DNA of 64,000 bases from the NCBI RefSeq assembly GCF_017874355.1, contig NZ_JAGGLI010000009.1, positions 25,354 to 89,353 of the forward strand, written 5' to 3'. The notes under the pieces are model-generated. The model made no database searches, was not told the DNA's origin, and saw only the letters and a program-made list of their open reading frames with translations. Shown here piece by piece: positions 1 to 7,227 of the stretch (position 1 is the stretch's first letter; each line of letters opens with the position of its first letter). The stretch comes from Acetoanaerobium pronyense. GTDB taxonomy: Bacteria > Bacillota > Clostridia > Peptostreptococcales > Filifactoraceae. The position numbers were made by a program, and so were the translations under genes.

Positions 1-1035
1 TAAAAAGCTTCCTATTAGAGCTGGAGCAAAATACATTATAGCTCCCCAAAGTACAGTCGAGCTTAGCAGAACCATTTTTATGGTCTTTTTTACTATCTCA
101 TTTAGTCTGTCATAATCCTTTGACCCATAGCTATAAGAGGCAAGGGGCTGCATTCCTGCGCTTATTCCTATTATAGTTATATACATAAACATGGAAACTC
201 TTGTGATTGCTCCAACTATTACAACTGCATCATTTCCACCTATTGGAAGAAGGATATTGTTTAGTAGCCCTATCACAACTGCATCTGAAATCTCTACTAT
301 AAATGTTGCAAAACCAATAACTATTATGCTCTTTGATGCAGACTTTGCATATCTTGGAGAAAGGTCAAATCCCTCTCTTGTGCTCATCCTATGTATCATA
401 AAAAAGCTATATGAAAACGCAGCCATTTGAGAAACTAAAGTGGAGATTGCAGCACCTTCTACTCCAAAATCAAATATCCCAACAAGTGCAAAATCCACAA
501 TTATATTTATAATTGCTCCAAGACTTGTGGATATAAGGGTGACCTTTGGGTTTCCCATAGCTGTTATTGTATATCCAAATATATTTGTAAATCCTAAAAA
601 CAGGCTTCCAAGTACTACAATATTGAGGTAGGATTTGGAAAGAGTGTATATATTTCCTCTAGCTCCAAGCGCACTAAGGATTTCGCTTGAAAAAATAAAA
701 AATAAAAGTGGAACCATACCAAGTATTATAATTCCTAAAAACACAGCACTTCTAATGCTTTCTTTGAGTTTATCCTTATTTTTCTCCCCTAATGCCCTAG
801 ATATCCTTGTAGCGCCTCCTACCCCTATCATAAGAGAAATAGCTATTATAAGTCTTTGGATAGGAAAGGCTATGCTCATAGCACCTACTGCATCTGCTCC
901 AACATATCTACCTACAAAAAAAGTATCCACCATGTTGTAAAGCTCTGCCATAAGTATAGTAATTACTCCTGGAATCGCAAATCTTACCAGTGCCTTTGTC
1001 ACATTTTTTTCTGTGAACACTGAATGGCCTATCAT
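1..1035 (-). CDS. MATE family efflux transporter (C-terminus outside window)
   Basis: An open frame of 345 codons runs off the left edge of the window. It begins with ATG at 1035 behind an AAAGGAC ribosome site. The start MIGHSVFTEKNVTKALVRFA and the following hydrophobic block with MAELYNMVDTFFVGRYVG are typical of MATE (NorM/MepA-like) Na+- or H+-coupled multidrug exporters in the cytoplasmic membrane. About 345 of an expected ~450 residues are present, so the last membrane segments are missing. It follows a promoter plus structured leader at 1103-1205, so it is probably under transcription attenuation. The family is clear from the hydrophobic pattern and N-terminal motif; the substrate is unknown. 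Confidence 0.85.
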   Translation of the reverse strand, partial: MIGHSVFTEKNVTKALVRFAIPGVITILMAELYNMVDTFFVGRYVGADAVGAMSIAFPIQRLIIAISLMIGVGGATRISRALGEKNKDKLKESIRSAVFLGIIILGMVPLLFFIFSSEILSALGARGNIYTLSKSYLNIVVLGSLFLGFTNIFGYTITAMGNPKVTLISTSLGAIINIIVDFALVGIFDFGVEGAAISTLVSQMAAFSYSFFMIHRMSTREGFDLSPRYAKSASKSIIVIGFATFIVEISDAVVIGLLNNILLPIGGNDAVVIVGAITRVSMFMYITIIGISAGMQPLASYSYGSKDYDRLNEIVKKTIKMVLLSSTVLWGAIMYFAPALIGSFL

Positions 1036-1102
1036 GTTATCAACCGTCCTTTTCTTTTTTCAAAGGCCTAAATAGTTTTAAGATTCTAATTTTGTTAAAA
1101 CC

Positions 1103-1205
1103 AAAAATATGCCTGAAAAGGAAGTTTCCTTTCCAAGCATATAAATCTCGTATTTTAGCCCTTTGTCTTAAAGGGGATTTTAGCACTTTTATATTTTTAT
1201 GTCAA
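1103..1205 (-). promoter_or_regulatory. Promoter plus riboswitch/attenuator-like leader (copy 1) of the MATE gene
   Basis: On the minus strand a perfect -35 TTGACA (1200-1205) is separated by 17 nt from a -10 TAAAAT (1177-1182). Immediately downstream lies a small hairpin, CCCCTTTAAGACAAAGGG (1159-1176). A long terminator-shaped hairpin follows (1107-1142, arms starting ATATGC and ending GCATAT) with a U run. Only about 70 nt then separate the hairpin from the MATE start codon. The same arrangement recurs at 9034-9138. The layout resembles the guanidine-IV (mepA) riboswitch class, which is known upstream of MATE exporters in Clostridia. The class assignment is an inference from context, not a covariance-model hit. 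Confidence 0.7.
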
Positions 1206-1215
1206 ATTTTTAGGA

Positions 1216-1896
1216 CTAAAACCATATCGGTATCTTTATATTTAAAGTCTTAATTAAATTTTTATTTATTAATGGTTCATCATATGAGTTTTCAAGCATA
1301 AATTTAAAGTCTTCTATGGACATCTCTATTTCTTCTTCAACAACTTCTTCAAATTCGTCTTCGAATATATAGTCATATATTTCTATAGGTTTTTCAAATA
1401 TTTTTATAAATAGTTTTTTCTGAGGCTCTTTATTCCAAAAAATATTAAAATTATTGGAAAATTCTTTGAGTTTTCTAACCTTTATCTCTTTCTCAGATGC
1501 CCACATACTAGTAAGCAAAGAATAAAAATCCTCCATTTTTTTCACTTCTTTAGATACCCTCTTATCATCCTCCGTAATTTCTTTCAGTACTTCCTCTTTT
1601 AAAACCTCAAACGGAGATAAAGGTATAAATAACCCCTCACTTTTTCTATCTATCCACGTATAAAAACAAGTTGGCAAAAATACATGTTGTAAAAAACCAA
1701 GGGCTGTATCTAAATCCTCATGAGAGCTCCATCCAGATCTAAAGATATCTTTTTCTGTATCTATTATTCCTATGTATATAATTATAGATTCTGGGGTGAT
1801 TAGTCTACTGTCATTGCCCCCAAATAAAATATTCTCTGTGTTTTTAACTAGATTTTCCCAGAAATAAAAATTGTCTTTTTTATATAATGTATTCAT
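1216..1896 (-). CDS. Hypothetical protein, Fur-box-controlled
   Basis: 226 codons from ATG at 1896 behind a GAGGAGAA ribosome site. I do not recognise the family. The protein has no signal peptide or membrane segment. It has a central Lys/Glu-rich helical stretch (about residues 95-135) and a very acidic run with EDEFEEVVEEEIE near residue 185. It is preceded by a strong promoter whose start-site region carries a near-consensus Fur operator (1920-1938), so expression probably rises under iron limitation. It ends 11 nt upstream of the -35 hexamer of the MATE leader promoter, so the MATE gene appears to have its own promoter rather than being simply co-transcribed. Function is unknown. Confidence 0.8.
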   Translation of the reverse strand: MNTLYKKDNFYFWENLVKNTENILFGGNDSRLITPESIIIYIGIIDTEKDIFRSGWSSHEDLDTALGFLQHVFLPTCFYTWIDRKSEGLFIPLSPFEVLKEEVLKEITEDDKRVSKEVKKMEDFYSLLTSMWASEKEIKVRKLKEFSNNFNIFWNKEPQKKLFIKIFEKPIEIYDYIFEDEFEEVVEEEIEMSIEDFKFMLENSYDEPLINKNLIKTLNIKIPIWF

Positions 1897-1919
1897 AAGT
1901 ATTCTCCTCGATTCAATTC

Positions 1920-1967
1920 GGTAATGATTATCATTTTCATTGTATCGATTAACTTTTTAATTGTCAA
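1920..1967 (-). promoter_or_regulatory. Sigma-A promoter with Fur box
   Basis: Minus strand: -35 TTGACA (1962-1967), 17-nt spacer, -10 TACAAT (1939-1944). Partly overlapping the -10 and covering the expected start site is GGTAATGATTATCATTTTC (1920-1938, plus-strand reading). It matches 17 of 19 positions of the classical Fur operator GATAATGATTATCATTATC. Repressor placed over +1 is the usual geometry for Fur control. Confidence 0.85.
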
Positions 1968-2042
1968 CAAAAGTAAAGAATCTAATAAAATACGTTATTG
2001 TCTCTGAAAGTTTTTCCATTAATCTCAAACTTGCATCACATA

Positions 2043-2083
2043 AAAATATGCCTAAAGAGGGAGGCCACCTCTTTAGGCATATT
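2043..2083 (-). terminator. Rho-independent terminator after citF
   Basis: A long perfect stem (arms AATATGCCTAAAGAGG and CCTCTTTAGGCATATT) starts about 20 nt past the citF stop and is followed by a U run on the minus strand. It closes the citrate operon. Confidence 0.85.
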
Positions 2084-2102
2084 AGTTTAAGCAAGTATAT
2101 TT

Positions 2103-3656
2103 TTATGTTAGTACGTTGTATATAACGTCCATTACTGTTCCATCTCTATATTCGATGATTCCTACTACCTTATCCCCAAATTCCACTTTTTCAGGTTTTC
2201 CCGTAAAGCTTTCTGCCATATCTTTTAGCTCTTCTATAGTCATTATAGGTAGGTCCGTCTCCTTAAGGGCAGCTAGCAGTTCCTTGTTTTTAGGATTTAC
2301 TGCAATTCCCCTTTCGGTAACTACCACATCTATAGTTTCCCCAGGAGTGATTACAGTTGTCACCTTGTCTACAACTATAGGTATTCTCTTTCTCATAAGT
2401 GGAGCTACCACAACTGTAAGCTTTGCTCCTGCTGCTGTGTCAGGATGTCCACCCTGTGCTCCCATTATCACACCTGTTGATGCCGTCATTACATTTACAT
2501 TGAAATCCACATCAACTTCTGTTGCAGATAGTATCATTATATCTAGGTTATTTGCAACGCAACCTTTGTTGTGAGGATTTGCATACATAGATGCTGACAT
2601 CTCTATATGGTTAGGGTTTTTTTCAAATGATTTTGCAGCCTTTGCATCAAATGTCTGAGTGTCTAGTAGAGTCTTGAAGTACCCCTCCTCTAGAAGCTCT
2701 ACAAGATAAGAAGTAACCCCTCCAGATGCAAAGCCTCCTGTTATTTCATTTTCCTTCATATAATCCTTTAGATATTTTGCAACTGCAAGTGATGCTCCTC
2801 CGCTTCCTGCTTGGAAAGAAAAACCTTCTTTTACAAGACCAGACTTTATCATCACCTTACTTGCATACTCAGCTATGATTAGCTCGATTGGATTCTTTGT
2901 AACTCTTGTAGCCCCTGCACTAATAAGCTCAGGATCTCCTATCTTATCCACTACCACAACATAGTCCACAAGGGTCTGAGGTATGCTCACAGGATATGCT
3001 GGGTAAGGAACTAGATTGTCTGTAATTGCTACAACTTTATCTGCATATTGAGCATCTACCATAGGGTAACCCATAGCACCAAATGCTGAAGGTCCAAACT
3101 TTCCATTCATGTTTCCCATCTCATCACAGCAAGATGCTCCTATAAATGCCACATCTATCTGTACATCTCCAGATTCAATCGCTCTTGCCCTTCCACCATG
3201 AGTTCTAAATACAACTGGAGTAGGAAGTATGCAGTTTGTAGTAACCTCTTTGGCTATAAGACCTCTAAGGCCACTTGTGTGAAGTCCTGTAATCACACCA
3301 TTTTTTATGTGTTCTATCAGTCCATCATGAGCACTTGTAAGTGATGAGGAGCATATTGTTATATCTTTGATTCCAAGCTTTGCTATCTCATTTACGACCA
3401 TCATAAGGACATAATCCCCGTTTCTTAGGTGATGGTGAAATGATATTGTCATTCCATCTTTTAGACCAGATTTTTCAACAGCATCTTTTATAGTATCAAG
3501 GAGTTTTTTATCTCCTGGGAGAGCTCTTGATTTTAGCTGGCTCCTATTTCTTCCCTCTACTTCTTGGTCAAAAATCCCTGTGAATGGCTTTAATGCTCCT
3601 ATTCCTTCTATATATTCAGGTATCAGTCTTCCAACCTTGTTTTCAACAAATTTCAT
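2103..3656 (-). CDS. citF: Citrate lyase alpha subunit (citrate:acetyl-ACP transferase)
   Basis: 517 residues, the usual CitF length, starting MKFVENKVGRLIPEYIEG behind GGAGGTAAAAA. Full-length similarity to CitF is recognisable, including FHHHLRNGD, FIGASCCDEMGN and a C-terminal VVTERGIAVNP block shared with CoA transferases. In the family CitF moves the acyl-carrier thioester from acetyl to citrate, and CitE then cleaves the citryl thioester to acetate and oxaloacetate. It is the last gene of transporter-citD-citE-citF, followed directly by a terminator. The maturation genes citC, citX and citG are not adjacent. Because the CitD partner lacks its attachment serine, the acyl carrier actually used is open. 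Confidence 0.93.
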   Translation of the reverse strand: MKFVENKVGRLIPEYIEGIGALKPFTGIFDQEVEGRNRSQLKSRALPGDKKLLDTIKDAVEKSGLKDGMTISFHHHLRNGDYVLMMVVNEIAKLGIKDITICSSSLTSAHDGLIEHIKNGVITGLHTSGLRGLIAKEVTTNCILPTPVVFRTHGGRARAIESGDVQIDVAFIGASCCDEMGNMNGKFGPSAFGAMGYPMVDAQYADKVVAITDNLVPYPAYPVSIPQTLVDYVVVVDKIGDPELISAGATRVTKNPIELIIAEYASKVMIKSGLVKEGFSFQAGSGGASLAVAKYLKDYMKENEITGGFASGGVTSYLVELLEEGYFKTLLDTQTFDAKAAKSFEKNPNHIEMSASMYANPHNKGCVANNLDIMILSATEVDVDFNVNVMTASTGVIMGAQGGHPDTAAGAKLTVVVAPLMRKRIPIVVDKVTTVITPGETIDVVVTERGIAVNPKNKELLAALKETDLPIMTIEELKDMAESFTGKPEKVEFGDKVVGIIEYRDGTVMDVIYNVLT

Positions 3657-3670
3657 TTTTTACCTCCCCA

Positions 3671-4546
3671 CTAAAGTACCTTTTCTAGTCCTGCAAGGCT
3701 TACTATTCTTTCAGCCTTTTTTATCACTGGAACATCTACCATTTTTCCATTTACCTGAATTACTCCAAGTCCTTTTTCTTCAGCTTCTTTAGCAGCATCT
3801 ATAATTTGAATGGATTTTTCTACTTCTTCCTTTGAAGGAGTAAATATCCTGTGAACTTCTTTTACCTGTGCTGGATGTATGCATGATTTTCCTGAAAAAC
3901 CTATAGTTTTAGCATTTTGTGCTTCTTTGATAAATCCTTCCATGTCCTTTATATCAGCCCATACTGTGTCTATTGCATCTACAGATGCAGCCTTAGCAGA
4001 AAGAACTACCTGAGATCTTGCAAAGGAAAGCTCTGTAGCTTCTTTTGTCCTGTCAACTCCAAGTTCTCTTGTGAAATCTTCTGCCCCAAAGGATATTGCA
4101 ACTACTCTAAGACTTGAAGTAGCTATTTCATAGCTATTCATCACTCCCTTTGGAGTCTCTATAGCACACTGTATTTTTACTGATCCTAGCTCTATATTAT
4201 TTTCTTTTTCTATCTGCTCTAGAAGTTCTTCAAGCTTTTTTACATCTTCCTTAGATTCACACATAGGAAGCCTTATGTTCCTTACTCCTGCCTTTACTAC
4301 TTCCCTTACATCAGTCTCTCCAAACGGAGTATATAGTGGATTCACCCTTACGAAAATCTCTATTCCTGAATAATCTATGGAGTTTATCGCTTCACAAAGA
4401 AGATCTCTTGCACTGTCTTTTTCACTAAGTGCAACTGCATCTTCAAGGTCAAAGATTATGCAGTCTGGTTTATATACAGGGGTATTGATAAACATCTTAG
4501 GCTCGCTTGCCGGACAAAACAGCATAGTTCTTCTAAGCTTATTCAT
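3671..4546 (-). CDS. citE: Citrate lyase beta subunit (citryl-ACP/CoA lyase)
   Basis: About 291 residues. The ATG at 4546 (MNKLRRTMLFCPASEPKMF) is chosen over an upstream GTG because GGAGG lies 8 nt before it. It overlaps the end of citD by 8 nt, suggesting translational coupling. CitE/HpcH TIM-barrel motifs are visible: FDLEDAV (about residue 33), the RVNPL arginine, the IETPKGVMNS glutamate and GAEDFTRELG with the metal-ligand aspartate. The enzyme cleaves citryl thioester to oxaloacetate and acetyl thioester. Related family members act on malyl- or citramalyl-CoA, so the exact acyl group is inferred from the neighbours. Confidence 0.92.
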   Translation of the reverse strand: MNKLRRTMLFCPASEPKMFINTPVYKPDCIIFDLEDAVALSEKDSARDLLCEAINSIDYSGIEIFVRVNPLYTPFGETDVREVVKAGVRNIRLPMCESKEDVKKLEELLEQIEKENNIELGSVKIQCAIETPKGVMNSYEIATSSLRVVAISFGAEDFTRELGVDRTKEATELSFARSQVVLSAKAASVDAIDTVWADIKDMEGFIKEAQNAKTIGFSGKSCIHPAQVKEVHRIFTPSKEEVEKSIQIIDAAKEAEEKGLGVIQVNGKMVDVPVIKKAERIVSLAGLEKVL

Positions 4547-4808
4547 GTTTAGCACCTCCCTTTGCTCTTTTGATAGCAGTCTTCACCCTTGCTTTGATTA
4601 CAAAGTCAAGACATCCAAACTCCTGAATTTCAAGTACTACATTTTCTTGTCCTATCTCAAGAGCTGCAGTTTCTGCTGCAAGTCTTATTTGTTTTCCAAA
4701 AAGCTTTTCAAGCTTACTTTTTAGCTCTATTTTTATGCCTCCATCTTCCTTGATTGTAGCTTTTACAAGGCAATCTTGGGCATTTTCATTTCCTGCTATT
4801 CCTACCAT
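4539..4808 (-). CDS. citD: CitD-like citrate lyase gamma subunit lacking the prosthetic-group serine
   Basis: 89 residues from ATG at 4808 (MVGIAGNENAQDCLVKATI), preceded by an AAGGAGGT-type site 11 nt past the transporter stop. A longer in-frame ORF starting further upstream is unlikely because it runs into the transporter gene. The length, the LKSKLEKLFG block and the C-terminal CLDFVIKARVKTAI match CitD. Aligned without gaps to the classical AGTLESGD motif, the sequence here reads AGNENAQD. The serine that carries phosphoribosyl-dephospho-CoA is therefore Ala (residue 10), and no other serine is nearby. The complex may use free CoA esters, or this subunit may be only structural. Confidence 0.85.
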   Translation of the reverse strand: MVGIAGNENAQDCLVKATIKEDGGIKIELKSKLEKLFGKQIRLAAETAALEIGQENVVLEIQEFGCLDFVIKARVKTAIKRAKGGAKHE

Positions 4809-4819
4809 CTTATACCTCC

Positions 4820-6172
4820 TTAATAAAGAACCCCAAATACTATACTGGCAATAACTAACATTATTCCTCCGCCAAGCCTTGATGATATCTGAGCCCAAGA
4901 AATAAGGTCCATTCTCTTTGCTGCTCCTAAAACTGCAAGGTCTCCAGAACCTCCTCTATTAGCCATACAAAGACCGGCAGTTATTGAAGATTCTATAGGG
5001 TAAAATCCAATGAAGTAACCACTAATTGCAGTACCTACTACAGCTCCTATTACTATAAAGCTTGCTATTATAACGTTTGTAGCATTGATTGCAGCTATAA
5101 TTTCTCCAAGATCTGTATATGCCACTCCTACACCTATCATTATTACCCAAAGGAACTCTCCTGAGAAAAAGCTTTGTAGCTTCTTAGCTCCTTGCTTTAG
5201 CTCTTCTGGAATAATATTTAGTGCGTTAAAAAGTGATACAAATAAAACCATGTATGCAAATGTGTGAATCTGAACTCCAAATACTGTAGGAAGTATAGCT
5301 TTACTCATAAGAACTCCCAGTAGATATATAGATATTGACAGTATAAATCCTGCTGATATATCTCTTGTAGTTAACTTTACTTCTACTTTTTTCTGTTTTG
5401 CATCAAAATCTTTGTTTCTAACAAGCTCGCCATTTCCAGTAAGAGATGGTCTTTTTTCTCCTAGCTTATTTAAAAGAGCTGCAATTACTATTGCAACTAT
5501 ATTAGCTATCGTAAGTATAGGGAAGGCAAATGATAAAAACTGGCTTGGATCATTGCCTGTCACAGAGCTATATATTTCACTCATAGGTAGTGCTCCTGCT
5601 CCTGTTCCTCCGCCCATTATTGGAAGCACATACATTGTAAGTACGTTTGCTGGTGATATTCCAGTAAGAAGACCTGCTACAACTCCAAAAAGCATAGCTC
5701 CTGCTATCCCTATTACTATTGTTGGTATGTATCCTACAAGTGCCTTAAGAAGAAGTTTTCTTTCAACTGAAAGTACGCTGCCTGTTATCAAAACTGCTAT
5801 AAAAAGAGTCAGAAAGTTAGTTTCTTTCATAAATTCAGTTACTGCATTTATACTTTGTTCTGGCATGATACCTGAATATACAAGGTAAGCCGAACCTAAA
5901 AACGCAAGGATAGCTCCACCTCCTACATATTCTTTCCATATTGGAATTCTATCTCCTATTTCCCCAAATGTAGCTCCAAGGACAAATGTAAGACCTAGTG
6001 CTCCCACAATATTTACCGGTATTACTTCTAAAAGCGATGCTCCTATTACAATAGCTGCAAGCAGTGCAAATAGTGGAAGAGGAATATTAAATATTTTTAG
6101 CCCTCCAAATCTTCCTTTTGAATTTTGCTCATTACTACTTTCTACCTTTTGAATCTTTTGTGCATTTTCCAT
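4820..6172 (-). CDS. 2-hydroxycarboxylate transporter family permease (CitS/CitP/MleP-like)
   Basis: 450 residues from ATG at 6172 behind TAGGAGGTAAAAA. After a 25-residue hydrophilic N-terminus there are about 11 hydrophobic segments. Both family re-entrant loop motifs are present: MGGGTGAGALPMSEIYS near residue 190 and MANRGGSGDLAVL near residue 405, followed by AQISSRLGGG with the substrate-binding arginine. The family carries citrate or malate with Na+ or H+, or in exchange for lactate or acetate. As first gene before citD-citE-citF it very likely supplies citrate. An attenuator-like hairpin lies immediately upstream (6203-6247). Confidence 0.93.
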   Translation of the reverse strand: MENAQKIQKVESSNEQNSKGRFGGLKIFNIPLPLFALLAAIVIGASLLEVIPVNIVGALGLTFVLGATFGEIGDRIPIWKEYVGGGAILAFLGSAYLVYSGIMPEQSINAVTEFMKETNFLTLFIAVLITGSVLSVERKLLLKALVGYIPTIVIGIAGAMLFGVVAGLLTGISPANVLTMYVLPIMGGGTGAGALPMSEIYSSVTGNDPSQFLSFAFPILTIANIVAIVIAALLNKLGEKRPSLTGNGELVRNKDFDAKQKKVEVKLTTRDISAGFILSISIYLLGVLMSKAILPTVFGVQIHTFAYMVLFVSLFNALNIIPEELKQGAKKLQSFFSGEFLWVIMIGVGVAYTDLGEIIAAINATNVIIASFIVIGAVVGTAISGYFIGFYPIESSITAGLCMANRGGSGDLAVLGAAKRMDLISWAQISSRLGGGIMLVIASIVFGVLY

Positions 6173-6202
6173 TTTTTACCTCCTAAAATAATAATTGAAA
6201 AA

Positions 6203-6247
6203 CAAAAAAAGGACGATACAGAAAAATAAATTTCTGCACCGTCCTTT
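6203..6247 (-). terminator. Terminator/attenuator hairpin just upstream of the citrate operon
   Basis: Arms AGGACGGTGCAGAAA and TTTCTGTATCGTCCT are followed by seven U on the minus strand. The U run ends only about 30 nt before the transporter ATG and right before its ribosome site. It could end the upstream two-component operon, but its position in the leader makes regulated read-through plausible. The rest of 6248-6437 is AT-rich and also contains a GAGGTTT...AAACCTC inverted repeat near 6394-6432, probably the response-regulator gene terminator. Confidence 0.75.
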
Positions 6248-6437
6248 AAGCCAAGTCAAAACTTTCTTAAAAAGATCAGTAACTAAAAAACTATATGGTT
6301 TTTATAATTCCAAGGCTATTTTAAATAGGTTTTATGAAAACCTTTTCAAACTTAGCTACAAATTAAATATACAATATCTCAGAAATTGTGTAAAGAGGTT
6401 TTTGATAAATTGTTAAAATTTTATGAAACCTCATTGT

Positions 6438-7211
6438 CTATAATATACCTATTACAATAGTTTCCCTGTCATTTAAAATATCTATATCGATTGATTCTAT
6501 ACTCAGCTCTCCCTTTACTACTTCCTTTAACAAATCAAATATTTCACCTGTATAATCCCTATATACAGCCTCTCTTATATATTTTAGAATCATGTGATTT
6601 GCGGGATTTTGGGCAAGATTTTTTTCTAGCTTCGTCTGTCCCTCAAATACCTCAATTTCTATTTTGGACATATGAATAAATGCTTTTACAGTTTTAGGGC
6701 CTTTCCCTGTTTTTTCCTTGATAAGCTTTGCTACTGAATTTTTTATATCTTCTTCTGTCTTTAATTTTTCTTCTTTTCCCAGTGTTTCTCCATCTTTTCC
6801 CATTATGATACTTCCTCTTTTTGAAAGTATCTCTTTTGCCACCTTTTCAAGGGATTCTAAAAGCTCCTTGGGATTTATGGGTTTTATGATGTATTTTTCT
6901 ATACCCACATCAATTGCTTTTAGGATTATGTCCTTATCTGAAAATGCTGTCGTTATAATTATGGGGGTTTTGCTATATCTTCTTATCTCCCTTGCCATTG
7001 TAATCCCGTCCATAATAGGCATCTTGAGGTCAGAAAGAATTATGTCAGGCCTTTCATCCATGAACATATCAAAGCCTTCTTTTCCATTCTTTGCTATTCT
7101 TAGCTTTCCCAACCTCTTTTTTAAAAGAAATGACATTTGCTCTACAACTTCCTCTTCATCTTCCACATAAAGAAGCTTTATATTTTTTAAAATGCCTTCT
7201 TGATTCGCCAT
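6438..7211 (-). CDS. Response regulator with REC domain fused to DUF2294
   Basis: 257 residues. Residues 10-125 form a receiver domain: the acidic pair in YVEDEEE, the phospho-acceptor Asp in ILSDLKMPIMDG, the Thr in IITTAFS and the Lys in YIIKPI. Residues about 155-257 match the DUF2294 family (IKEKTGKGPKTVKAFI, KNLAQNPANHMILKYIREAVYRDY, and a C-terminal NDRETIVIGIL). No DNA-binding helix-turn-helix is present, so output is likely through protein contact. It sits 16 nt downstream of the histidine kinase gene and is certainly its partner. DUF2294 (YbcI-like) has no settled biochemical role. Confidence 0.85.
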   Translation of the reverse strand: MANQEGILKNIKLLYVEDEEEVVEQMSFLLKKRLGKLRIAKNGKEGFDMFMDERPDIILSDLKMPIMDGITMAREIRRYSKTPIIITTAFSDKDIILKAIDVGIEKYIIKPINPKELLESLEKVAKEILSKRGSIIMGKDGETLGKEEKLKTEEDIKNSVAKLIKEKTGKGPKTVKAFIHMSKIEIEVFEGQTKLEKNLAQNPANHMILKYIREAVYRDYTGEIFDLLKEVVKGELSIESIDIDILNDRETIVIGIL

Positions 7212-7227
7212 AAATCCTCACCTCTTA

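Noticed and set aside
191..940. Three plus-strand ORFs at the left edge
   Set aside because: They are antisense to the MATE gene, which gives a coherent membrane transporter sequence on the minus strand.
4539..4898. Longer CitD with about 30 extra N-terminal residues
   Set aside because: The extension lies inside the transporter gene and lacks a ribosome site; ATG 4808 gives the normal CitD length.
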